A stretch of 64,000 nt of DNA from Pseudomonas zanjanensis (lineage in GTDB: Bacteria; Pseudomonadota; Gammaproteobacteria; Pseudomonadales; Pseudomonadaceae). Below the pieces are notes generated by a model. It was given only the letters and a program-made list of their open reading frames with translations. It was not told the DNA's origin and searched no databases. A program made the position numbers and the translations under genes. The stretch covers positions 1 to 64,000 of the forward strand of contig NZ_JABWRB020000008.1 of assembly GCF_014268745.2 (NCBI RefSeq), given 5' to 3'. Below, piece by piece: positions 24,582 to 34,045 of this stretch (its first letter is position 1; every line of letters begins with the position of its first letter).

Positions 24582-24606
24582 GTGGGAGCAAAGCTTGCTC
24601 CCACAG
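24582..24606. repeat. Single short REP-like palindrome
   Basis: GTGGGAGCAAAGCTTGCTCCCAC is a short perfect hairpin related to the TGTGGGAGCGGGC REP family, in the divergent gap between the histidine phosphatase and the chemoreceptor. Confidence 0.6.
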
Positions 24607-24738
24607 ATACTCGGAAAAAAACTTTCAGATCCAGGACCAGCGGCCGATACAGGCCTGCACACGTTTTTGCTGGCTCTTAACAACAACAATCTTCCAGCGT
24701 ACCGACGATCAAGCAGCACAACGTTCCTGGAGGAATTG

Positions 24739-26658
24739 ATGAATAGCTGGTTTGGCAACATTAGCGTCAACATGAAATTGGGCCTGGGCTTTGGCCTGGT
24801 GCTGGTACTGACCTGCCTGCTGGCCCTGACCAGCTGGACCAGCCTCGGCGGGCTGATCGATCGCAGTAACTGGATGAGCGACATCACCCAGCTCAACGCC
24901 GGCCTGACCAAGCTGCGCGTCGTTCGCCTGCAATACATGCTGGCCAACGGTGACGAGACCGTCGCACAAAATGTGCAGACCACCCTCGATGGTTTCGTGG
25001 CGCAACAGAACGCCTTGCTCAGCAGCTTCAAGAGCCCGGCAAACGTCAAGCTGCTCAAGGAGCAGAGCGCAGTCATCGGCGCCTATCAGGTGTCCCTGAA
25101 TAAAATGCGCAGCGCCTACCGCACCGGCAACAGCGCCCGCGATGTCATGGGCACCAACGCCGAGGTCGCCCACAAGCTGATCGAGACCATCGACGCCGAC
25201 GTGCGCCAGATGGCCCTCAGCGATGAACGTTTCGCCCAGTTCCAGGCCATCACCGAGGCCAAGCAGGCCTTCATGCTGGCCCGCTATGAAGTGCGCGGCT
25301 ACACCGCCAACAGCAACGCCGACACTGAACGCAAGGCCGTCGCCCAACTGGACGCCGCCATCGCTTCGCTCAAGCCACTGAATGAACTTTTCTCCAGCAC
25401 CCGCCAGGATGAACTGCGCCAGCTGGAAAACGCCCTGACCCAATACCGTAGCGCCGTGCAGGCTTTCAAAGCGGCCACCGCCGATGTGGTGCAGGCCCGC
25501 AAGGAAATGACCGACCAGGGCGCGACCATCGTGGCCCTGAGCGAGCAGCTGTACCAGATCCAACTCGACCGCCGCGACGCAGAAAGCGCCGAGGCCCGCA
25601 CCCTGCAATTGATCAGCACCCTCCTGGCGCTGCTGGTCGGTGTCATTGCCGCTGTGATCATTACGCGTCAGATCACCGGCCCACTGCGCGAAACCCTGGC
25701 CGTGGTCGAACGCATTGCCAGCGGCGACCTGTCGCAGAACGTCAACGTCACCCGCCGCGATGAATTGGGTGTGCTGCAACAAGGCATCGCCCGCATGGGC
25801 GTGACCCTGCGTGACCTGATCAGCGGCATCCGCGATGGCGTGACCCAGATCGCCAGCGCCGCCGAAGAACTGTCCGCCGTGACCGAGCAGACCAGCGCCG
25901 GGGTCAACAGCCAGAAAGTCGAGACCGACCAGGTCGCGACCGCCATGCACGAGATGACCGCTACCGTCCAGGAAGTGGCGCGCAACGCCGAGGAAGCCTC
26001 CCAAGCCGCGGCCGCCGCCGACGGTGAAGCCCGCGCCGGCGATCAGGTGGTCAGCGAAGCCATCGCCCAGATCGAGCGCCTGGCCAGCGAGGTGGTGCGT
26101 TCTACCGATGCGATGACCGTGTTGCAACAGGAAAGCGACAAAATCGGCGCGGTGATGGACGTGATCAAGGCCGTGGCCGAACAGACCAACCTGCTGGCGC
26201 TCAACGCCGCCATCGAAGCCGCCCGCGCCGGTGAAGCAGGCCGTGGCTTCGCGGTCGTCGCCGACGAAGTCCGTGGCCTGGCCCAGCGCACGCAGAAATC
26301 CACCGAGGAAATCGAAGGCCTGGTGGCCGGCCTGCAGAACGGCACCCAGCAAGTGGCTGCGGTGATGAACAACAGCCGCAACCTCACCGACAGCAGCGTA
26401 GCGCTGACTCGCAAGGCCGGTGTGTCACTGGAGAACATCACCCGCACGGTGTCGAACATCCAGTCGATGAACCAGCAGATCGCGGCCGCCGCCGAGCAGC
26501 AAAGCGCCGTGGCTGAAGAGATCAGCCGCAGCATCATCAACGTGCGCGACGTCTCCGAACAGACCGCCGCCGCCAGCGAAGAGACCGCTGCCTCCAGTGT
26601 GGAACTGGCGCGGTTGGGCAATCAGTTGCAGATGATGGTGAGCCACTTCCGGGTCTAA
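24739..26658 (+). CDS. Methyl-accepting chemotaxis protein, HBM-type sensor
   Basis: A 639-residue transmembrane chemoreceptor. TM1 lies near residues 12-33 (LGLGFGLVLVLTCLLALTSW), and a long, entirely helical periplasmic domain of about 255 residues follows. TM2 (about 293-312, LLALLVGVIAAVIITRQIT) leads into a HAMP domain and a methyl-accepting signalling domain with the conserved hairpin tip EQTNLLALNAAIEAARAGEA (about 479). The periplasmic domain length and helicity fit a helical bimodular (HBM) sensor, as in Pseudomonas receptors for TCA-cycle acids; the ligand is not determinable. No C-terminal CheR-binding pentapeptide is present. ATG 24739 has GGAGG just upstream. It is monocistronic and ends at a REP pair. 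Confidence 0.88.
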   Translation: MNSWFGNISVNMKLGLGFGLVLVLTCLLALTSWTSLGGLIDRSNWMSDITQLNAGLTKLRVVRLQYMLANGDETVAQNVQTTLDGFVAQQNALLSSFKSPANVKLLKEQSAVIGAYQVSLNKMRSAYRTGNSARDVMGTNAEVAHKLIETIDADVRQMALSDERFAQFQAITEAKQAFMLARYEVRGYTANSNADTERKAVAQLDAAIASLKPLNELFSSTRQDELRQLENALTQYRSAVQAFKAATADVVQARKEMTDQGATIVALSEQLYQIQLDRRDAESAEARTLQLISTLLALLVGVIAAVIITRQITGPLRETLAVVERIASGDLSQNVNVTRRDELGVLQQGIARMGVTLRDLISGIRDGVTQIASAAEELSAVTEQTSAGVNSQKVETDQVATAMHEMTATVQEVARNAEEASQAAAAADGEARAGDQVVSEAIAQIERLASEVVRSTDAMTVLQQESDKIGAVMDVIKAVAEQTNLLALNAAIEAARAGEAGRGFAVVADEVRGLAQRTQKSTEEIEGLVAGLQNGTQQVAAVMNNSRNLTDSSVALTRKAGVSLENITRTVSNIQSMNQQIAAAAEQQSAVAEEISRSIINVRDVSEQTAAASEETAASSVELARLGNQLQMMVSHFRV

Positions 26659-26670
26659 CACCCTACGCAC

Positions 26671-26760
26671 TGTGGGAGCGGGCTTGCTCGCGAAAGCGGT
26701 GGGTCAGTCAACTTCAATGCTGGCTGCCCCACCGCTTTCGCGAGCAAGCCCGCTCCCACA
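26671..26760. repeat. REP pair, TGTGGGAGCGGGC family
   Basis: TGTGGGAGCGGGCTTGCTCG with its inverse ending at 26760, around a 40-bp spacer that also shows pairing GCGGTGGG/CCCACCGC. It separates the chemoreceptor from the Tc operon and marks its upstream boundary. Confidence 0.85.
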
Positions 26761-26897
26761 GGGTTTGCATCAGCACGCCCCACGAATCGCTCTTTCGTAC
26801 AAATCTCCCGCCCCCGGTCCTACCGCCTTTTTTTGCCCGCTCCTGTACGGTTTTCGCTTGGACAAGCACATTCCGTTCGCACAGGAGATGGCAATAC

Positions 26898-29432
26898 ATG
26901 GACGTAAGCAACAACTTACTGTTGCATAGGCTCGTTGGCTCCCACGACGGTGAGGACGCCACGAAAACCGCTTTGAAAACCGCCCTGGAACAAATGGGCG
27001 TGACATCGGTGTTCGACATTGTGCGCATGACCAAGGCGCAGTTCGTCCAGGAAGTCGCCAGGTACTGCGATGCGAATGCCGAGCAGGCCTACGACAACGC
27101 GCAGAGCCATGCCCGAAGGATCAGTCGCTTGTACCTGGAGCATCAACTCTCCTCCAGCGACGCCAAGCCCCGTGTCCGACGCAGCCTGGATTCAGACCCA
27201 ACATCAGAGCCGATCAGCTATCAAGGGCTGTTTCAGGAAAACTGGGATCAATTCTGCAAGGACGGTGACATCGCCGCGATCGACTCGCCCGTGGCCTACC
27301 TGCGTGCACTGTACCTGTTCGCCAGGCGGCTGGAAGGCAGCTCCACGGATGGCCGCAAGATATCCCTGGCATCACGTCGAGCGGATCTCGACATACTGAT
27401 GCTCGATCCACAGAGTGCCTTGGTTCCACGCCCCATGCTCAACATTGTCAACGACACGTTGCGCAGCCATATCGAGGCCAGTCTCGATAAGGGGACGACA
27501 GTCCATCAGGCATTGGCCAGCGCGCACTATCCCTTTTCATTGCCCTATGACCTGCACCATCATCAATGCCTGCTTGGGTTGGGCTCAGGCAAACCAACCT
27601 TGGGCGAAGTGGATTACCGGATCAGTCTCAAGCTTCCGTTTTGCCAGGACGGCTCAACGTACGGGGAAGTTTCGCAATCACGTATCGAAGCTCAAAAACT
27701 GCTTTCAGGGCTCAGTCCGCAGCAGCAGAAAATCTTGCTCGCACCGCTCGCTTCGCAAACCGATTTCGAAGTCCTGGAAATATCCTACGGCACTGAAGAA
27801 GTTGGGCGCCTGGGCGATCTCGAATTCTTCAAGGAACGCACCGGGCTTACGACGGAACAGGTCGAGCAACTACTGGGGCATGGCCGGTACAGCCCTCATG
27901 TCTCGTCCAACAGCCCGCCCTCGACTCGTAGCCGCCAGGACGCTACTTACATCAATGGCCCCTACTCGTCCCCGGCCCTACAGCTTGAAACCCAAACGAC
28001 CCGACAAGGGTTCAGTCACAAGTCCTTCGAACGTTTCGACCGCATGCAGCGAATGATCCGCCTGCAGCAATGGACGGGTATTTCCTTTGCCGAACTGGAT
28101 ACTTTGCTCATCAATATCATGTATTCGGAAGGCAACACCGCGATGACACTCAGCGCCAATACCTTGCGAGCGCTTGGGGTCTATCAGTACATGACGCGGC
28201 GCCATGGCATCACAGCAGACGAGTTTGCCTCGCTCATCAGCGAAATGCCGGCTCGCGCTAGCGCAGAGCGTGTTTCGTTGTTTGACCAGGTATTCAATCG
28301 CACCCGCCTGCTCGAAAGCCCTGCGTGGGAAGGGCAGGCGACGGATCTCGAAACCACCGACCTAAAGATGCTCAGCTATCTCGGCGCGGGCCTGGGACTT
28401 GCCATCACTGAAGATGCGTTGTTGCTGCTTGTGAAACAGACTAAAAAATACCTGCCATTGAAACAGGATTTGCCGACGATCTCCTCGCTCTACCGTCAGG
28501 CCCGTATCGCACGGATGTTCGGACTATCGCCTCTTGAGTGCACGGAACTGGCTCGGTTACTCGGTGGGGATAAGTTCTGTCGGGCGTTGGTGACGGGGGC
28601 ACTGGACACTACGTCCCCCGACATTCTCGACGTACTGATGGCGATGGATTGGGCAGTGGACTGGCTCAAGCAAAACCATCTCGATGTGCTGGCGTGGTGT
28701 CGCCTGTTCGACACTTCCCGAGATGACTTACCGTTGAATCAAAATCTGCAAAACCGACTGGCCGCACTTCGAGAGCACGCCAAGCTCACCAGAGACGACC
28801 AACGCCTGGTAGAAACACTGCTGCACGATAGCGATGACTTGTCCGCCGAGTATTCCCCCTTCGTGATGAAAATGGCCGAGACGAATGCCGAGGAAATTGT
28901 CGAGGCCATCATCGCACCTGACGGCGAAGTCTCCCCGTTGCTGGCACGCGTGCTTCGCACCGCGCAAGCCTGCCAGAACTTACATCTGAGCAGCGGCACG
29001 CTACAGACATTGATGGACCACCCCACGTGGTTAGCCTCGAACAGTTCGGGAACGCTTAAACCCCAAACGTTGTATTTACTCGAACGGTTCAGTCATTGCG
29101 CAAGACATCAGGCGCAGTCAGAAGAAAACCTGTTGCATTACTTCCAACTCGCCAATCAAGACCTGTCACAACATTCAGCGGAGACAGCCAACGGACTGTT
29201 GGCCCACCTGCTGGGCTGGAACGTTGAGCAAGTGAGTTGCCTGACAGCCCAACTGCCTTCAGGACGCGCCACCACCATGCAAGATGTGGATTGGGTCATG
29301 CGCTGCCAGGCGTGTTGCATGAGTACTGGCCTGTCGGCAAGCCTGCTGCTCAAGACCGCCGCACTCAATAACGACAGCCTGGTGCAGGACTGGAAAATAG
29401 TCGGTGAAGGCCTGATCGCTGCGAGCCATTGA
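26898..29432 (+). CDS. tcaA: Tc toxin subunit TcaA (N-terminal part of split TcA)
   Basis: An 844-residue protein of the Salmonella virulence plasmid A/VRP1 type, corresponding to the N-terminal shell region of the large TcA proteins of insecticidal ABC toxins. Residues 1-90 form a helical head, QENWDQFCKDGDIAAIDSPVAYLRALYLFAR is the VRP1 signature, and the rest is alpha-helical shell. An AGGAG at 26883 lies 10 bp before the ATG. It is the first gene of a four-gene operon. With TcaB it should build the pentameric pore/injection component outside the cell. No signal peptide is visible, as is usual for Tc subunits. Confidence 0.88.
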   Translation: MDVSNNLLLHRLVGSHDGEDATKTALKTALEQMGVTSVFDIVRMTKAQFVQEVARYCDANAEQAYDNAQSHARRISRLYLEHQLSSSDAKPRVRRSLDSDPTSEPISYQGLFQENWDQFCKDGDIAAIDSPVAYLRALYLFARRLEGSSTDGRKISLASRRADLDILMLDPQSALVPRPMLNIVNDTLRSHIEASLDKGTTVHQALASAHYPFSLPYDLHHHQCLLGLGSGKPTLGEVDYRISLKLPFCQDGSTYGEVSQSRIEAQKLLSGLSPQQQKILLAPLASQTDFEVLEISYGTEEVGRLGDLEFFKERTGLTTEQVEQLLGHGRYSPHVSSNSPPSTRSRQDATYINGPYSSPALQLETQTTRQGFSHKSFERFDRMQRMIRLQQWTGISFAELDTLLINIMYSEGNTAMTLSANTLRALGVYQYMTRRHGITADEFASLISEMPARASAERVSLFDQVFNRTRLLESPAWEGQATDLETTDLKMLSYLGAGLGLAITEDALLLLVKQTKKYLPLKQDLPTISSLYRQARIARMFGLSPLECTELARLLGGDKFCRALVTGALDTTSPDILDVLMAMDWAVDWLKQNHLDVLAWCRLFDTSRDDLPLNQNLQNRLAALREHAKLTRDDQRLVETLLHDSDDLSAEYSPFVMKMAETNAEEIVEAIIAPDGEVSPLLARVLRTAQACQNLHLSSGTLQTLMDHPTWLASNSSGTLKPQTLYLLERFSHCARHQAQSEENLLHYFQLANQDLSQHSAETANGLLAHLLGWNVEQVSCLTAQLPSGRATTMQDVDWVMRCQACCMSTGLSASLLLKTAALNNDSLVQDWKIVGEGLIAASH

Positions 29433-29461
29433 AGTGCACATTTTTTATTCAAGGATTGAAT

Positions 29462-32400
29462 ATGACCGTTGCCATGAAAAAGCAGCTGGATGAAAGCCTG
29501 CGCGATGCGCAGTTGGCGTTCTACCTACACAAAATCGCGCCGGGCAAAAGCTTGCCAGGAACAGTGCGACTCAAGACTGCCCGAGACCTTTATGAATACT
29601 GGCTGCTGGACGTGCTGGTCAGTCAGGATGTGCCCACCACGCCTGTGGCCTGCGCCATTGCCAGCCTTCAGCAATACATCAATCGCATCCTGATGAATAT
29701 GGAGCCTGGCTACGACCAGGCAAACATCACGCCCGAGCAGATGCAAACGTGGCGCAACGAGATGCATCAATATCCCGTTTGGGCGGCTCATCAAAAGCTG
29801 CTCTATTTCCCTGCAAGTTACCTGGACCCTGTCCTGAGAAATAACAAGAGCGACAATTTCCAGCAGTTGGAAAACGAGCTCAACCAGAACCGGATCCAGA
29901 CCGACGCGGTTCAATCGGCGGTCATGGCCTACCTGACCCGATTCGAAGAAATCGCCAACCTGAATATTCTCAATGGCTACATCGACGGTGCAGATTTTGC
30001 CAACAGCACCTATTACTTTATCGCCAAGTCCCGCACTGAAAGCACCTACTTCTGGCGCTCGTTGAACATGGGGCAACGTCCGCTGGACGGTACGTTACCG
30101 CCGCCCCCTGCAGTCGCCGCCAAACTGGACCAGCCGGATCCGAACGCTTGGTCGGACTGGGAAAAAACCGATGTGCCCATTTCCGAAAGCGCCGTCGAAC
30201 ACTCGATTCGTCCTGTTTGGTTCAACAATCGTCTGTTCGTTATCTGGGCGGAATGTATCCACCAGGATCAGTCGGCTTCCAACGCCTCTTCAGCCGCCGA
30301 AGCCACGCCCCACCATGTGAGTCATCCGCTACTGCGCTTGTGCTATTGCTTTAAAAAACAAGATGGAAGTTGGAGTACACCGCGCGTAGGCCTGCAAGGT
30401 TATTGCAACGACGATACGCTTGCAGACAAGGACATGGATACGATCAAGTCATTGGTAAATACTGTTGCGGTACCGCATCGCAAAGACGCGAGCGACGTGC
30501 TCTTTCTCTCCTTGTGTGCCTATGAGCCAAAAGCCGAAACACAATCTTCTCACACCGATAATTTAATTTTTATTGGCACAACCTGTATCTGCAGAAACTT
30601 GCTGAGCCTTCCCGTTCGTTTAGCCACGACAAAGGGAACAGCCCAAGACAAATACAACGCCTACTCTACTGAGGAAAAATCCCATATCGACTCCAGCACC
30701 CGTCGATTCCAAACAAGAGCGGCCTCACAAGAAAAAATTATAATTTCGGATGCTACCCAACCCAGGAACATGAAGCTTTCCAAGTCGGATATTTTTTCTT
30801 ACCAGAAGCAAATAACCTTCACGACTCCTTCTTTTCGAACGCTACGTATAGCTACAAATCGTCGCCTTACCCCCCCCGTCCATAGTGAGCCTTATGGTAA
30901 AACGATCACTTTCTCTATTACTTCATCGGCTTTTCGTACTCCCAGAGTTACGCTTGAACTGAACATCCCTGCCGAACGCCTTGCCGAAACACCTTATATA
31001 AGGCTTAGTCTGGGTTCGAGGCTCCATATAGTCCACGACAATTTGCTCGATGAGCGAACCCATACATTGTCGCTCGGGGACCTAACCGACGTCCTCAAAG
31101 ATAATAAAAACTCACCAGGCTTCAAATTATCCAACAGCAATAAAAGTCTTTATGGGCGATTCATTTCGACAGCCGCATTACGATACTTGATGAGCTTGGT
31201 CGACAGCGGCGTTGATGATCGTCAGGGCAGCACACATATAGAAGGCATCAAATTACAGGAAAAAACATCCGAACCTTACGATTTTGGCAAAATATCCCTA
31301 TCACTCTCTGAGCAGCTACTGATTCAATATGTAATTCTTCGTCCCGACTCTACGCCTGAAACAACGCATACGAAGCTAACCGTGAAAGCGGAGTCTTCCG
31401 CAGGCCGAGAGCTGCCGAATGCTTTCGAATACACTTGGAACGAAGGAGACATTTCGGATAATGATATTGTCTATTGCGGAATAGCACTGATTCGCCCAAG
31501 CGAACCCGAAAAAAAAATCTACTCCGCCCTTAAAGCTATCAAAATCAAGCTGGCCCCTACGACCTCTAAATCTCCGGATATCAAATCGACCTCCAGCCTA
31601 GGGACTATCCAGTACATTGACTTTGCCAACTCTAGCATTGAAAAAAACGACACAGAAAAACAAAAGCGTCAGCCGATCAGGTTGAACACCGTGTTCGTCA
31701 CGGAACTGATCAGTCGCACCGAAAGCAGCCTGAACGAATTGTTCGACTACACAACACAACTCCTGCCTGAACCTGCCATACCCGGCGAAACCAACAACGA
31801 AATGGACTTCCACGGCCCTTACGGCCGTTACTTCACCGAACTTTTCCTCTACTTGCCATGGCTGGTCGCCCATCGCTTGAACGCCGAACAGCGCTACGAG
31901 GAGGCTGAGCGCTGGTTGCGCCGCGTCTTCGATCCAGGTCTCGGCCAAGAACGCTGCTGGAGAGCCGTTCCATTAATCAATAGCAGTACTCCTTCATATG
32001 TAGACCAGGCGCCCCATGACCCTCATCAGATCGCGCTCAGTCATCCAGCGCACTTTCGCAAGGCGCTGTACTTCCTGTACCTCGACATCCTGATCAATCG
32101 AGGCGACGCCGCCTACCGCGAACTAACCCCTGACAGCCTCAGCGAGGCAAAGCTGTGGTACGTGCGGGTGCTGGATCTGTTGGGACCACGCCCAATCGTT
32201 CAAACGGTCGATCATTGGACTGTCCTCAGCCTACAAGCGTTGAGCGAAGAGACCAGTGGCGACTTACGTGACTTTGAAAAATCATCTGCCCATTCTCAAC
32301 CGTCAGGGTCGGTTCATGAGGGCACTTCACACCCGTCCTTGCCAACCATCGACAGCCCGCATTTGCGCCTGCCGTTTCACCCGCAGTTGCTCCGGTGCTG

Positions 32401-34045
32401 GGACATTGCAGAAAGCCGCCTGTACAACCTGCGGCACAACCTCGACATTGCTGGCAAACCGCTGCATCTGCCGATATTCGCAGCGCCTCTGGACCCTCGC
32501 GTATTGCTCAGCCCCGCGGTCTTGAATACTTTGAACAATACGGTTCGACGGTTGCCGGGCACAGCTATCCCGCACTATCGGTTCTCGGTCATGCACAACC
32601 AGGCCTTGAGCGCAGTAGAAAGCCTCAGCCAATTTGGCGCCACGCTGCTGTCGCTGATCGAGCGCAAGGAGCAGGCACAGCTACAAGAGCTACAGCAGCA
32701 GCAAGCCTGGAACCTGGCGAAAATTTCGGTCGACCTGCAACGCCAAGCAGTGAATATCGATTGTCAAAATCGCCAGGCGCTGCTCGCCAGCCAGGCAATT
32801 GCTCAAAACCGCTTAACCCATTACAAAAAACTGCTGGACGATGGCCTAAGTCGCAAGGAAATGGACGTCAGTGTGTACTCCATATCCAGCGGTTCGTTTG
32901 AGGCTGCTGCATTGGCCTTCCAAGTCGCGGCGGGGTATACGATGCTGGCTCCAAACATGGTGGGGATTGGTTGTGTTGGCGGCAGCCGTTGGGAGGGGCC
33001 GTTGCTCTCCGCCTCTGCGGCCGCCCATAGCGCCGCGATCATAAACCGCACGATCGCGGCCGACCTCGACCGTCAGGCCATATTCGATCGCCGCCGGGAG
33101 GATTGGAGTCACGCCTATGATCAATCACAGCTCGAACTGGCCCAGATTGACGCACAACTGGCGCAATTCACCGAGCAGGAAACCGCCACTCGCCTGCAAC
33201 TGCGCCTGGCCGAAACAACCCTGAGCCAAACCAAGGCCAACTACGACTTTCTAAGCAAGCGCTTTACCAAAGCACAGTTGTACCAATGGCTGAACAGCCA
33301 GTTTGCCGCCCTCTATCGCCTGGCCTACGACACCACGCTGGCCCTGTGCTTCGCCACCGAGAATTGCTGGCAATACGAAATTGCCGATTTCACCAGGCGA
33401 TTCATCCAACCCGACACATGGAATACCACCTATCGAGGACTTGGAGCAGGCGAGCAACTGAAACTCAGCCTGTTGAACATGCAGGTCGAATATTTGCGCC
33501 GCAGCGAGCGAGAGTTGGAGATCCGCAAGACGATTTCACTGCGTCAATTGCAGAGCCGGAGCACGGATTCGGCGATAAACAAACAGTGGGCAGACATTCA
33601 AGCCAATCTGCTGAAGACCGGTAAATGCGATTTCGAGCTGACCCACAAGCTATTCGAAGACGATTACAAAGAACAGAAACATTATCTACGTCGCATCAAA
33701 ACCATCAGCGTTTCCTTGCCAGCCGTGGTCGGTCCGTACGAAAACATCCGGGCCACGCTGACCCAGGTCTCCAGCAAAGTATTCATGTCCCCTGATGACT
33801 CGAGCAATGTCATGAAGGACCTACGCGCCAACCAACAGATCGCCCTCTCCACCGGTGTCGACGACAACGGCCTGTTCACCCTGAACTTCAACGATGAACG
33901 CTACCTGCCGTTCGAATACACCGGCGCGATCTCCAAGTGGCAACTGACCTTCCCCAATCCTGAAGCACAAAAAGACCTGCTGGAATCATTGACCGACATC
34001 ATCGTGCACGTGAGCTATACGGCCAGGGCCGGGGGTGCGCAATGA
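29462..34045 (+). CDS. tcaB: Tc toxin subunit TcaB (pore-forming and TcB-binding part of split TcA)
   Basis: A 1527-residue protein equal to the C-terminal part of TcA. The first 330 residues match the neuraminidase-like ABC-toxin region (for example HQYPVWAAHQKLLYFPASYLDP). Residues about 360-730 form a variable beta-rich block in AT-rich DNA, and about 800-1050 return to a conserved region (YFTELFLYLPWLVAHRLNAE). A long coiled-coil/pore segment follows (about 1066-1360) with a central hydrophobic tip (YTMLAPNMVGIG), then a C-terminal TcB-binding beta domain. ATG 29462 with AAGGA upstream is chosen over the longer frame from 29429, which starts inside the tcaA end. It overlaps tcaC by four bases. 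Confidence 0.9.
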   Translation: MTVAMKKQLDESLRDAQLAFYLHKIAPGKSLPGTVRLKTARDLYEYWLLDVLVSQDVPTTPVACAIASLQQYINRILMNMEPGYDQANITPEQMQTWRNEMHQYPVWAAHQKLLYFPASYLDPVLRNNKSDNFQQLENELNQNRIQTDAVQSAVMAYLTRFEEIANLNILNGYIDGADFANSTYYFIAKSRTESTYFWRSLNMGQRPLDGTLPPPPAVAAKLDQPDPNAWSDWEKTDVPISESAVEHSIRPVWFNNRLFVIWAECIHQDQSASNASSAAEATPHHVSHPLLRLCYCFKKQDGSWSTPRVGLQGYCNDDTLADKDMDTIKSLVNTVAVPHRKDASDVLFLSLCAYEPKAETQSSHTDNLIFIGTTCICRNLLSLPVRLATTKGTAQDKYNAYSTEEKSHIDSSTRRFQTRAASQEKIIISDATQPRNMKLSKSDIFSYQKQITFTTPSFRTLRIATNRRLTPPVHSEPYGKTITFSITSSAFRTPRVTLELNIPAERLAETPYIRLSLGSRLHIVHDNLLDERTHTLSLGDLTDVLKDNKNSPGFKLSNSNKSLYGRFISTAALRYLMSLVDSGVDDRQGSTHIEGIKLQEKTSEPYDFGKISLSLSEQLLIQYVILRPDSTPETTHTKLTVKAESSAGRELPNAFEYTWNEGDISDNDIVYCGIALIRPSEPEKKIYSALKAIKIKLAPTTSKSPDIKSTSSLGTIQYIDFANSSIEKNDTEKQKRQPIRLNTVFVTELISRTESSLNELFDYTTQLLPEPAIPGETNNEMDFHGPYGRYFTELFLYLPWLVAHRLNAEQRYEEAERWLRRVFDPGLGQERCWRAVPLINSSTPSYVDQAPHDPHQIALSHPAHFRKALYFLYLDILINRGDAAYRELTPDSLSEAKLWYVRVLDLLGPRPIVQTVDHWTVLSLQALSEETSGDLRDFEKSSAHSQPSGSVHEGTSHPSLPTIDSPHLRLPFHPQLLRCWDIAESRLYNLRHNLDIAGKPLHLPIFAAPLDPRVLLSPAVLNTLNNTVRRLPGTAIPHYRFSVMHNQALSAVESLSQFGATLLSLIERKEQAQLQELQQQQAWNLAKISVDLQRQAVNIDCQNRQALLASQAIAQNRLTHYKKLLDDGLSRKEMDVSVYSISSGSFEAAALAFQVAAGYTMLAPNMVGIGCVGGSRWEGPLLSASAAAHSAAIINRTIAADLDRQAIFDRRREDWSHAYDQSQLELAQIDAQLAQFTEQETATRLQLRLAETTLSQTKANYDFLSKRFTKAQLYQWLNSQFAALYRLAYDTTLALCFATENCWQYEIADFTRRFIQPDTWNTTYRGLGAGEQLKLSLLNMQVEYLRRSERELEIRKTISLRQLQSRSTDSAINKQWADIQANLLKTGKCDFELTHKLFEDDYKEQKHYLRRIKTISVSLPAVVGPYENIRATLTQVSSKVFMSPDDSSNVMKDLRANQQIALSTGVDDNGLFTLNFNDERYLPFEYTGAISKWQLTFPNPEAQKDLLESLTDIIVHVSYTARAGGAQ

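Noticed and set aside
24709..26352. A 547-codon minus-strand frame opposite the chemoreceptor
   Set aside because: Mirror frame of high-GC coding sequence; His/Gly-rich, low-complexity translation with no domain.
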